Shown piece by piece: positions 44,007-53,180 of a stretch of DNA of 64,000 nucleotides. Origin of the DNA: an uncultured Acidimicrobiales bacterium (GTDB lineage Bacteria; Actinomycetota; Acidimicrobiia; Acidimicrobiales; SZUA-35); the NCBI GenBank assembly GCA_938002965.1, contig CALKZY010000016.1:1-64000 (forward strand), given 5' to 3'. A model generated the notes under the pieces. The model did not search any database and was not told the origin of the DNA. It was given only the letters and a program-made list of their open reading frames with translations. How positions within the stretch are numbered: position 1 is the first letter of the stretch; each line of letters starts with the position of its first letter. A program made the position numbers and the translations under genes.

Positions 44007-45688
44007 TCAAATCGTCTTCGTCATGTCGACCGAGTTCAGCGGTGAGGTGAATTCGGCGGTGTCGTCGTCGAGGAGCTGGCCGCCCAACCAGGTCTGTTGC
44101 ACTGCGAGATCGGGGAGTTCATCGATTGGACAGGTGAGTGGATCACCGTCGAGAAGAGCGAAGTCTGCGAGCTTTCCAGCTTCTATTGAACCAACCTCAT
44201 CTTCTCGGTGCAGCGCACGTGCCCCCTCGATGGTGTAGCCGCGCAACGCAGCCTCTGGGTCGATGGCACAGTCTGCACCGATAACCCGGCCGCTAGCTGC
44301 TTGACGGGTGACGGCGGCCCACATAGCGAGAGGCACATCAGGCATCGAGACGGGGACGTCTGACGACAAAACGACGGGTGCGCCGGCCGCGGCGAACTTG
44401 CCGCTGGGGTACATACGATCGGCGATCTCGCCATAGTCACGGCGAGCCCCTTCGCCATAGTGAAAGACATGTGCCGGTTGGGGAACGGGCACGATCCCCA
44501 TGTGAGCGATCTCGGCGATCTGTTCGTCGGTGGGGAAGCCACAGTGTTCGATGCGATGGCGAACATCTGGTCGAGGGTCGATTCGCTGTGCTTCAGCGAT
44601 GGCATCAATCACCATGCCAATCGGCTCTGGCCCTTGAGCGTGCGTGCCGGTCTGCAAGCCCAGTCGGTGGGCTCGGACCACAAGGTCAGTGAAAGCCGCC
44701 TGGTCGTGGTACACGTTTCCGGGCCGATGGTTGACCGCGCAGCGGCACGGCACGTAGGCCATACCAGCCGTCAACGCTCCGTCGGTGTAGAGCTTGACCC
44801 CGGCAATACGCAACATGTCGCACCCGAGCGTTGAGCTCAAGCCGAGCTGTTCGAGCAGGTGGAGGTGGCTGGACAGTATCATCATCGAGACTCGAAGCTG
44901 GAGGCGGTCAGTGTCTCGGGCCCGCAGCCAGTTGGTCATCTCTCGCTCGGTTACCTGACAGTCGCCAACCGACGTGATGCCAGCTTGGCTGAGCATTCGC
45001 TGGCCCAGGTCCAACATCGAATCGAGAACAACCGGTTCCTCAGGAAGATGGAGGTTGGGGCCGTGGTTGCTGATCTTCACCCCGGCCGGGCCAGTGAGCA
45101 GGTCACAAGCGGCGTCAAAGATCACGCCAGTCGGATTGCCGGCCGCGTCTCGATCAATTCGTCCGCCTTCTGGGGTCGGCATCGAAGCGTCGATGCCCGC
45201 GTTGGCCAGCGTCTTGCTGTTGACCACGTAGCCGTGGCCGCTGGCGTGCATGATCTCAACCGGCTCGTCTGTCGAGACCCGATCGAGGTCGACGGCAGTC
45301 GGGTGTTGGTCGTTGGCGAGACGATGGTGGTCGTACCCGAACCCTCTGATCGACCGTCGTAGCGTCGATTGCTTACGTGTTCTTTCAGCAGCTTGACGAT
45401 GTCGTCAGGGCTGGTGGCCGCCGAGAGATCTGCCCATGATGCACACTGTCCGAGCATCAGCGGATGGGTGTGGGCGTCGACGAACCCGGGCAACATGGTT
45501 GACCGGTCGAGGTCGACAACCTCAGGTGGAGCGGATACCAGGGAGAGGCAGTCGTCACGGCTGCCGACAGCCATGATTCGTTCGCCGAGCGTCAACACAG
45601 CCTCGACTAGCGGTTCACCTACAACAGGCCGGATCGTTCCACCGGTGAACAAGCGAGGGACCAACGGATCTGAGGAAGGCAAGGTCAC
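44007..45688 (-). pseudogene. Amidohydrolase_3 (YtcJ-like), one frameshift
   Basis: The N-terminal part from 45688 has LFTGGTIRPV and PGFVDAHTHPLMLG with the HxH metal site; near 45345 the meaningful frame shifts by one base and continues FGYDHHRLANDQHPTAVDLD through KLYTDGALTAGM, HRIEHCGFPTDEQI, SSDVPVSMPDV to 44007. Restoring one base would give a full 560-residue enzyme. Members hydrolyse amide or ester-like bonds. Otherwise well conserved, so an assembly error is possible. Confidence 0.82.
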
Positions 45689-45869
45689 GACACGCAGTAT
45701 GACCCACGATCTCTCGCACGACGCTGTTGGACTCCGTCCTAGGGTGGTTCGACGACTTCGCCCTCAGCCCACACATGCCGACATATCACGTAGCATCCAG
45801 CTCTCCCCACCACGTCGGCGGGTAAGGAGATTGAGCAAATCAGGCAACACAATCTAGTGTGGGGAGCTG

Positions 45870-47573
45870 ATGGAATCTGCTGACGTCGTCTTCCACAACG
45901 GACTGATCTTGGGACATTCTGCAGCCGGGCACGAACCGAGCGTTGTCGCCGTGACCGACAACGCCATCACTGCTGTCGGTGGCGAAGAAGTCCTCAACCT
46001 TGTTGGCACGTCTACTCGACTTATCAACCTTGACGGTCGAACCCTGCTGCCAGGAATCAACGATGGCCATCTCCATATCGGTGGCTTCTCACAAAGCCGC
46101 CCGCCAATTGCCCTTGATGTGTCGCCAACGGCCTGCCCCACGATTCGAGCCATCACAGCGTCCGTTGCCCTGCGTGTGGCACAGGTCGTCCCCGGCGCTT
46201 GGATAACAGGTCGAGGGTGGCTGGGAGAAGCGCTCAATGACCTGCCAGGGGCCGAACCTTGGGCCGGTTTGCTTGATGAGGTCTCGCCCAACAACCCGGT
46301 GGTGCTCACCGACTTCAGCGGTCACGCAATCTGGGTGAATTCGGCGGCGATGCGAGCAGCCGGTGTAACAGACCATTCGGTTGTGCCAACCGCTGGCCTC
46401 GCCCGACGTGACGCTGACGGGTCCTTCACTGGGCTGTTCGTCGACGCCGCTCAGGCAATGATCACCGAACACGTTCCTGCCCGCACCGATGCTGAGCTGG
46501 AGGAAGCGATCCGAGCTGGCATAGCCGAGCTGCACCGCAACGGCATCACCTCCATGACCGATGCGGCGCTCAACCCATTGCCAGGAAACGAAGACACGCT
46601 AGGCGGGGCCCGCGTTTTTGAGCTGCTACGTCGAATCTGCTCGCGTGATGACGTGGCGATGCGTACCAATGTGCTCGCCACGTTCAGCGCCTTGGGATGC
46701 TCAATGCTTGATGCAACCGAAGCGGGCTTGCCGCAATGGCAACCCCCGGAGGCCGACCCCGCATGGTTCAACGTCCGCGGCCTGAAGATCTTTGCCGACG
46801 GCGTGCCCCCGAGCTGCACGGCGTGGATGTCGCACGCCTACCCAGACGGTAGCCATGGCTGTCTGACGGTCGGTGGCGACACCGATGCTGACCGGGCGGA
46901 GGAACTGGCGCTGATTATTCGCGCCGGTCACGACCGTGGCATGCAGGTTGGTGTGCACGCCACCGGTGACCTCACGGTGGAGGCGGTGCTGAACGGATTC
47001 GAGCAACTGAGCGACCATGGCGGCTCGACAGCAACAGCTCGCCGAGCAGCCCGGCACTACATCATCCATGGCCCGCTGGCCACGGCCGAGATGCTGGCCA
47101 AAGCGGGCGCTCTCGGCGTTGGTTTCAACGTTCAACCGTCGCTGAAGTCGACGTCGGCCCGCGCCATCGAGGGGCTGTTCGGGCGTGAGCTAAGCGACTG
47201 GCAATGGCCGCTGCGTTCGATGATCGACAGCGGAAGCGTCGTTGCCGCAAGTTCCGATGCACCGGTATGTGAGCCGAACTGGCGACATGGAGTCGCCGGC
47301 GCCGTGCTGCGAGAAGCAACCGACGGCGAGGTCTATGGTGCAGGCCAGCGGATTGGGGTGCAAGATGCAGTGCGGGCTTACACGGCGGCCGGTGCCTGGC
47401 AAGACGGCGCCGAGTCATGGAAGGGTACGATCGCCGAAGGCATGGCGGCTGACCTGTGCGTGGTCGACGCACGCCTTATCACCGACGATCCCCGAACGTT
47501 CGCCGACACGGAGGTTTCGTTGACGATGGTGGATGGAGTCATCGTTCACGCATCACGAGACGAGGAGCGGTAG
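45870..47573 (+). CDS. Amidohydrolase_3 family metal hydrolase
   Basis: The 567-residue product has FHNGLIL, LPGINDGHLHIGG (H67, H69), SGHAIWVNSAAMRAAG, LKIFADGVPPSCTAWMSHAY, VGVHATGDLTVEAVL, and ASSDAPVCEPNW, the conserved steps of YtcJ-like enzymes. Divergent from the frameshifted homologue at 44007. ATG 45870; it precedes a hydrolase gene by two bases, so the two are co-transcribed. Confidence 0.9.
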   Translation: MESADVVFHNGLILGHSAAGHEPSVVAVTDNAITAVGGEEVLNLVGTSTRLINLDGRTLLPGINDGHLHIGGFSQSRPPIALDVSPTACPTIRAITASVALRVAQVVPGAWITGRGWLGEALNDLPGAEPWAGLLDEVSPNNPVVLTDFSGHAIWVNSAAMRAAGVTDHSVVPTAGLARRDADGSFTGLFVDAAQAMITEHVPARTDAELEEAIRAGIAELHRNGITSMTDAALNPLPGNEDTLGGARVFELLRRICSRDDVAMRTNVLATFSALGCSMLDATEAGLPQWQPPEADPAWFNVRGLKIFADGVPPSCTAWMSHAYPDGSHGCLTVGGDTDADRAEELALIIRAGHDRGMQVGVHATGDLTVEAVLNGFEQLSDHGGSTATARRAARHYIIHGPLATAEMLAKAGALGVGFNVQPSLKSTSARAIEGLFGRELSDWQWPLRSMIDSGSVVAASSDAPVCEPNWRHGVAGAVLREATDGEVYGAGQRIGVQDAVRAYTAAGAWQDGAESWKGTIAEGMAADLCVVDARLITDDPRTFADTEVSLTMVDGVIVHASRDEER

Positions 47574-47575
47574 CC

Positions 47576-48532
47576 ATGGTCGATAAGGGCGTGGTCGACA
47601 AGGACGCGGTCGATAAGGACGTGATCGACAAGAACGCGGTCGATAAGGACGTGATCGACAACGGTGACACAAAGCTTGCCCTCTCCCATGTGGGCGACGG
47701 CCCCAATCTTCTCTTTGTCCACGGATTGGGAAGCGCTCAGCTGTTGTGGGGCCCGCTGGTGCGAGTACTTCAGGATCGATACCGCTGTTGGACGCTTGAC
47801 CTACGCGGTCATGGTGCGTCCGATCGAACGCCTGGGGCATACAACTTGCCTGGGTACGGCTCCGACGTTGCCGCTGCCCTCGACCACATCGCTGCACCAA
47901 CAGTTGGGATTGGGCATTCCCTTGGTGGCACTTCGCTGGCGAGAACTGCGGCTGGCTGTCATCGGCACTTGCGGGCCGTCTACCTACTTGACTCCGGTTT
48001 GTTCCGACCGGCGGGCAAGACCCCGCCGACTGCCCTCGTCGAGCTGTTCAACAATCAGCTGGCGATGCTGCGTCAGTTTCAGCCCGAGAATCGGCCAATC
48101 GAGGACTATCAAGAAGTGTTGGCGGCAGCCCCGTATCCAGCGGGCGGGACGAACCAAGACGTGATGGTTCCCGAACAACTGCGAGGCCGAGCGGAGTCGC
48201 TATCGCTGCTTGACCCCGACTGCATCGAGGCCACCCTGGCTGGCTTCGTTGCTTCAGACAAGGTGGCTAGAGACAAGGTGGCTAGAGACAAGCTGCCAAG
48301 AGACAGCGTTTCCCTAGCATTCACCATCCCGACGAGGGTGGTGGCCGCTGATCCGTCGTTGGGCGCAGTGTTCCGGCCTGAACACGAGGGGCAACTGGTC
48401 GCCCTCACCCCTCAGGCGACCGTCTTCACGATGCTAGGCGTGGCCCATCAACTCATGATGATCAAAGGGTATGACGACGAGGTGCGTCAAGACCTCGAGG
48501 CCTGGCTGGCCGATCTAGAAGAACTGGTCTAG
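47576..48532 (+). CDS. Alpha/beta hydrolase with two pentapeptide repeat tracts
   Basis: The 318-residue product starts (ATG 47576, after GAGGAGCGG) with six VDKDV-like units, then a standard fold: VHGLGSAQLLWG, DLRGHGASD, serine elbow GHSLGG, and GVAHQLM with the His. A second tract, DKVAR, repeats three times at about residues 228-242, within the region between the lid and the acid. Serine hydrolase, substrate unknown. Confidence 0.87.
   Translation: MVDKGVVDKDAVDKDVIDKNAVDKDVIDNGDTKLALSHVGDGPNLLFVHGLGSAQLLWGPLVRVLQDRYRCWTLDLRGHGASDRTPGAYNLPGYGSDVAAALDHIAAPTVGIGHSLGGTSLARTAAGCHRHLRAVYLLDSGLFRPAGKTPPTALVELFNNQLAMLRQFQPENRPIEDYQEVLAAAPYPAGGTNQDVMVPEQLRGRAESLSLLDPDCIEATLAGFVASDKVARDKVARDKLPRDSVSLAFTIPTRVVAADPSLGAVFRPEHEGQLVALTPQATVFTMLGVAHQLMMIKGYDDEVRQDLEAWLADLEELV
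47579..47668 (+). repeat. 15-bp in-frame tandem repeat, N-terminal tract
   Basis: Six units of 15 bases, consensus GTCGATAAGGACGTG, encode VDKGV, VDKDA, VDKDV, IDKNA, VDKDV, IDNGD. They form a charged extension before the hydrolase fold. Confidence 0.88.
48257..48301 (+). repeat. 15-bp in-frame tandem repeat, internal tract
   Basis: Three units of GACAAGGTGGCTAGA (the first two identical, the third diverged) encode DKVAR, DKVAR, DKLPR. The unit length equals that of the N-terminal tract in the same gene and shares GACAAG. Confidence 0.85.
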
Positions 48533-48546
48533 TCATTGATCGAGTT

Positions 48547-50415
48547 CTAGGGCTCGACGATGGCGGCCACTCCAAAGACGGCAAGGCTGGCGAACAGCTC
48601 CCGGACGGTGGCCGCGTCACCGTCAATGATCATCTGATCGAGCGCTTCGAGCGAACCGTTCATGGCATGGGAGAGCGCCGAGCGATCCAAACGTACTGAC
48701 GCCACTGCGTCATCGTCAGTCGCATTGGCTCGATGGTGGATAGCCGAGCGACCGACTCCCAAGACGTGGACTTCGTCGAGGTCAGTGAAGTGAAGGTTGA
48801 CGGTGAACGGTCCCGCTGTGAACGCCTCGGGATCGAAGCGAACTCCGAGCAGATCGATGAGGTGGTTTGCCTGCATCGCGTGTGACATGTCCTGGAAGAC
48901 GATTTGGCCTCCCGATGGTGTGCCCTCTCGCAGTTCTCTCGCTCCCATGAGGTAGGCGTTGCGCCAGGTGGCGGCCTCAGACTGGTAGGCCAGTTGTTCG
49001 AGTGCGTCGGCTTGAAGCTGTCGGGCTGCTGTGTTTGTCGGGTCGGCGAAGACCACGTGGTTCACGACCTGGGCAACCCACCGGTACTCGCCGTTGTCGT
49101 AGCTGACCCGGGCCTTGTCAAGAACCGCATCGGCGCCGCCCATGAACTCGACGTAGTTCGTTCCGGCTTCAACCGGCGGGAGTGGGTTGAGGTTGGCCGG
49201 GTTTGCGTCGTACCAGCCGAGGTAGCGGTTGTAGACCGACTTGGCGTTCTGCGACAGGCTGCCGTAATAGCCCCTGGTGTGCGATTGATTGAACTCGGCG
49301 GGTAGGCGAAGGTCTTCGGCAATCTCGACAGCCACTCTCCCCTCGTTGGCGTGGCGCATCGTCTGGTCGTGAATCCAGCGGTAGAGGTCGCGCTGCATGG
49401 CCAGGAACCCTCGCACGTCGTCGTTTCCGAAGCGGGGCCAGTGATGGCTGGCGAACATGGTGTCGGTTGTGTCGCCCCAAAGCTCGATGGCCTCTTGGAT
49501 GTATTTGCTCCAGGCCAGGGCGTTGCGCGTCTGTGCGCCACGAATCGGGTACAGCTGATGCATGGTGTGGGTGCAATTTTCTGCCATGCACAACAGACGC
49601 TTGTCTGGGAAGTGAAAGTTCATCTCGGCTGGGGCTTCGGCGTCGGGAGTATTTTGGAACACAACACGAATGCCACTGAGGGTTAGCTCTTCGCCCGTTT
49701 CGCTGACCGTTTCGGTCGGCGGCAAGAGGTTCGATGGTGCCATGGCCCGGCTTGTGCCAAGACCGCAGTCGACGTGCTCCAGTGGACCAGAATCAAGAGT
49801 AGGTCCGAACTGGAATCCGGCTCTGCGCCGCATGATGTGGCCAGCGATGGCGAACTCACTGACGATCTCCTCAATGAAGCCAACCGGCGCCACGATGCGA
49901 ACATCGCCGCGGTCGACCGCTTCTTGGCTTGTGACGCCGAGGACGCCGCCGAAGTGATCGACATGGCTGTGGGTATAGATCACCGAGGTAACAGGTCGTT
50001 CACCCAGCGTTCGATTGGCCAGATCAAGCGCAGCTGCGGCAGTAGTTGCATTGGTGAGCGGGTCAATGACCAACCACCCACCATCGGTTCCAGCAATGAA
50101 CGTAATGTTGGCGATGTCGTAGCCGCGCACCTGCCACACGCCGTCGGTCACTTCGAATAGGCCGTGGATTCCGTTGAGACGGGCTTGTCGCCAGAGCCCA
50201 GGGTGGACTGAATCTGGGGCTTGCTCTGACGCTCGAACAAAGTCATGGGTGGCGGCGTCGAAGATGATGCGACCGTTCTGCATCGTCACGATTGGGGGGT
50301 CGATCTGCGCTATCAGGCCACGGTTTGCCCGTTCGAAGTCGCCAGGATCATCAAACGAGATGGCTGCCGCGCCGTTGGCAGCAGCCGTATAGCGAGACGC
50401 AGCATTGTGTTCCAT
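48547..50415 (-). CDS. Alkylsulfatase of the SdsA1 type
   Basis: The 622-residue product from ATG 50415 has THSHVDHFGG (148-157), AENCTHTMHQLYPIRGAQ, HHWPRFGND and a C-terminal SCP2-like domain (about 500-620), as in SdsA1 and related Zn-dependent alkylsulfatases that hydrolyse primary or secondary alkyl sulfates. SdsA1 has an export signal; none is visible here, so the enzyme is probably cytoplasmic. Divergent from the sulfatase gene at 50502. Confidence 0.92.
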   Translation of the reverse strand: MEHNAASRYTAAANGAAAISFDDPGDFERANRGLIAQIDPPIVTMQNGRIIFDAATHDFVRASEQAPDSVHPGLWRQARLNGIHGLFEVTDGVWQVRGYDIANITFIAGTDGGWLVIDPLTNATTAAAALDLANRTLGERPVTSVIYTHSHVDHFGGVLGVTSQEAVDRGDVRIVAPVGFIEEIVSEFAIAGHIMRRRAGFQFGPTLDSGPLEHVDCGLGTSRAMAPSNLLPPTETVSETGEELTLSGIRVVFQNTPDAEAPAEMNFHFPDKRLLCMAENCTHTMHQLYPIRGAQTRNALAWSKYIQEAIELWGDTTDTMFASHHWPRFGNDDVRGFLAMQRDLYRWIHDQTMRHANEGRVAVEIAEDLRLPAEFNQSHTRGYYGSLSQNAKSVYNRYLGWYDANPANLNPLPPVEAGTNYVEFMGGADAVLDKARVSYDNGEYRWVAQVVNHVVFADPTNTAARQLQADALEQLAYQSEAATWRNAYLMGARELREGTPSGGQIVFQDMSHAMQANHLIDLLGVRFDPEAFTAGPFTVNLHFTDLDEVHVLGVGRSAIHHRANATDDDAVASVRLDRSALSHAMNGSLEALDQMIIDGDAATVRELFASLAVFGVAAIVEP

Positions 50416-50501
50416 AGACAGACTCTGTCCTATCCAGATCGATCGTAGAGAATGGAGAGACGATCGCTCGCCTTCCATGGAGGCCATGCTAGAAGTTGGT
50501 C

Positions 50502-51842
50502 ATGGCTCCGAACATCGTCTTCGTCTTTTTCGACAACCTTGGGTTCGGAGAGCTTGGGTGTTACGGCGGTGGGGTCGTGCGTGGCGTGCCAACACCGCGG
50601 ATCGACGCCTTTACTGCAGAGGGCATTCGGCTGACCAATATGAACATGGAGGCCCAGTGCACGCCGAGTCGTTCAGCGGTGATGACGGGGCGCATCCCTG
50701 TGCGGTCTGGAACCACACGAATCCCGCAGCCGGATGCACCGACCGGGCTTGTGTCGTGGGAGCGCACAATCGCTGAATTACTAGGGGAGCAGGGTTACAC
50801 CACCGGCCATTTCGGCAAGTGGCACCTTGGCAGTGCGCCAGGCCGTCAGCCAACAGCCCGAGGCTTCGACGAATGGTGGGGCCTGCTCGAAACCCATGAC
50901 TCGTCGAACTGGGCGGACGCCGATGACTTTGCCAGCTCGGAAGTCCCACTTGAACAACTGTGGGAGGGCGAAGTCGGTTCGCCCAGCCGGTCGCTCGGGA
51001 ACTACACAACCGAGCAACGCCGGTTCTTTGACGAGACGTGTTTCGACCGTGCGGATCGTTTCATTCGCCGGTGTGCGGCCGTTGATCAACCCTTCTTCTG
51101 CTATCTGCCGATTGCGTTTCCACATTTCCCTACGCTTCCGCATCCCGATTTTGTTGGTGTCTCAGGAAATGGCGACTTTGCTGACGCCTTCGTCGAGATC
51201 GACACTCGGGTTGGAACGTTGCTTGACACACTTGATGAACTCGACGTTAGCGATGACACAGTCGTGGTTATCACGTCCGACAATGGCGCCGAAGACGTGT
51301 TGCCTTGGCGAGGCTGGACTGGGCCGTGGGGCGGTTCCTATTTCACCGCGATGGAAGGGTCTCTTCGTGTCCCATTTCTTATGAGGTGGCCGGGGCGAAT
51401 CCAGCCAGGCTCAGTTAGCAACGAGATTTGCCACGCTGTCGATTTGTTCACCACGTTGGCATCCATTGGTGGGGCCGAGGTGCCAACAGATCGCCCGATC
51501 GACGGCATCGACCTTGTCCCGTTTCTGACCGGCGAGCGGGGCGAGTCCGGTCGAGAGGCTGTGCTTTGCTTTGTCGCAGACCAGCTGCACGCCATCAAAT
51601 GGCGCAACTGGAAGATTCATTTCATCTGGCAGGAGTTCATGCAGGACCCACCGGTGAAGCTTGGCGTCCCTCGTGCTTTCAACCTGTACGACGATCCCCG
51701 AGAACGCAACGACGTCTTCTTGCCGGACAACACCTGGGTTCGGCGCGCTGCGGCCCCACATTTGGAGGCATTTCGGGCCAGCTTGGCCCAGTACCCCGCC
51801 ATCGCTCCTGGCACACCAGACCCGTACCAACCTGCCGCTTAG
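50502..51842 (+). CDS. Type I sulfatase
   Basis: The 446-residue product has FFDNLGFGELGCYGG (metal Asp/Asn), formylglycine motif CTPSR at 53-57, GHFGKWHLGSAPG and TSDNGAED. ATG 50502 is preferred over a TTG two codons earlier. Usual family length. No signal peptide. It lies between the alkylsulfatase and the P450. Confidence 0.92.
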   Translation: MAPNIVFVFFDNLGFGELGCYGGGVVRGVPTPRIDAFTAEGIRLTNMNMEAQCTPSRSAVMTGRIPVRSGTTRIPQPDAPTGLVSWERTIAELLGEQGYTTGHFGKWHLGSAPGRQPTARGFDEWWGLLETHDSSNWADADDFASSEVPLEQLWEGEVGSPSRSLGNYTTEQRRFFDETCFDRADRFIRRCAAVDQPFFCYLPIAFPHFPTLPHPDFVGVSGNGDFADAFVEIDTRVGTLLDTLDELDVSDDTVVVITSDNGAEDVLPWRGWTGPWGGSYFTAMEGSLRVPFLMRWPGRIQPGSVSNEICHAVDLFTTLASIGGAEVPTDRPIDGIDLVPFLTGERGESGREAVLCFVADQLHAIKWRNWKIHFIWQEFMQDPPVKLGVPRAFNLYDDPRERNDVFLPDNTWVRRAAAPHLEAFRASLAQYPAIAPGTPDPYQPAA

Positions 51843-51901
51843 AGAGGTGGTGGGTCGCGTGTCCTTACCTATCGTGGGAGCGTCGACCTAGGAGACGCTT
51901 C

Positions 51902-53103
51902 GTGCCTGACCAAACGATACCGACAGCGCCGACTGGTGCTCCGACCTGTGGCGTCGACTTCTACAGCGACGAGTACGTGCTGGATCCTGTGCGGGGCTAC
52001 CACCAGATGCTGGCTGCCGGTCCGGTGGTCTGGCTGGCTGCCAACAACCTTCATGCCATCTGCGGATTCCATGCCCTCAAGGAATCGCTCCGAAACCCGG
52101 AAGTCTTCATCTCAGGAAAAGGGGTTTCGATCAACGATGAGGTCAACGAGTTTCTCATCGGCAGCACGCTCAACTCTGACGGGCCTGAACACACCGCCAC
52201 CCGGGCCATCACCTTTCCTCCGGTCACACCCAAGGCCCTGGTGGAGGTCACGGACCGAATCAAGCAGAAGGCCATCGAGACGGCCGAGCGTGTGGCTGAG
52301 CTGGGTGAGCTCGACGGGGTAGCCGACATTGCCCACCCGCTGCCACTCAGTATCGTGACCGACCTCGTGGGGCTAGGAGCTCACGGCGACGAGCACATGC
52401 TCACGTGGGGGAGTGCGACCTTGAAATGATGGGCGACCCACGTGATCGTCTTCCATCAGCAGTCAAGAACTTGTCCGAGTTACGGGCGTTCCTTGACGAT
52501 CCGGGAATGCTCGCCGCCTTGAGCCCAGACGGCTGGGCAAACCGGGCGACCAAACTTGCAATCGAAGCAGGATTTGAGCGAGACCGAGCGGTCTCGCTTA
52601 TGCGGGACTACATCGCTCCGAGTCTTGACACCACGATCTCGGCTATCAGCTATGGCGTGATGCGGTTCGCTCAAGCACCCGATCAGTGGGCAAAGCTACG
52701 GGCTGATCGGTCGCTAACCAAGAACGCCGTCGAGGAGATGGTGCGCCTCAATACACCCATTAAGTCTCTATCCCGCTACGTGGCCAGCGAGGTTGAGGTG
52801 GGCGGCGTCGTGTTACCGGAAGGCAGCCGGGTCATGATGGTTTTTGGCGCAGCCAACCGTGATTCTGCCCGGTTCGAAAACCCAGATGCCTTTGATATCG
52901 AGCGCAACACCAAAGGACACATGGGCTTTGGTCACGGCGTGCACGCCTGTCTTGGCATGCACCTGGCCCGCCTGGAAATGACGCTTTTGTTCGATGCGCT
53001 GGCCGACCGCATCGAGCGGTTCGAACAAACCGGTGAACCGGTCCCAGCGGCCAACAGTTCGATCTATTCGCTAGAGCGACTACCGCTGCGCGTCCACGTC
53101 TGA
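51902..53103 (+). pseudogene. Cytochrome P450, one frameshift
   Basis: GTG 51902 begins a P450 N-terminus (DPVRGYHQMLAAGPVVWL). Near 52422 the sense frame shifts by -1; the second part includes the I-helix region APSLDTTISAI, the K-helix Glu-x-x-Arg region (EEMVRLNTPIKSLSRYV) and the heme-thiolate motif FGHGVHACLGMHLARLE. Restoring one base in ACCTTGAAATG would give a full protein of about 400 residues. The neighbourhood suggests oxidation of a hydrophobic substrate. Confidence 0.85.
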
Positions 53104-53180
53104 GGTTCTGCCCGCCACCACACTCCCGGCACAGATCGTTACCATTCGTTAGCATTGTTCGACTACGGTGAGTTGACGTT

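Noticed and set aside
47579-47668. CRISPR-like array
   Set aside because: The units are contiguous, in frame and only 15 bases long with no spacers.
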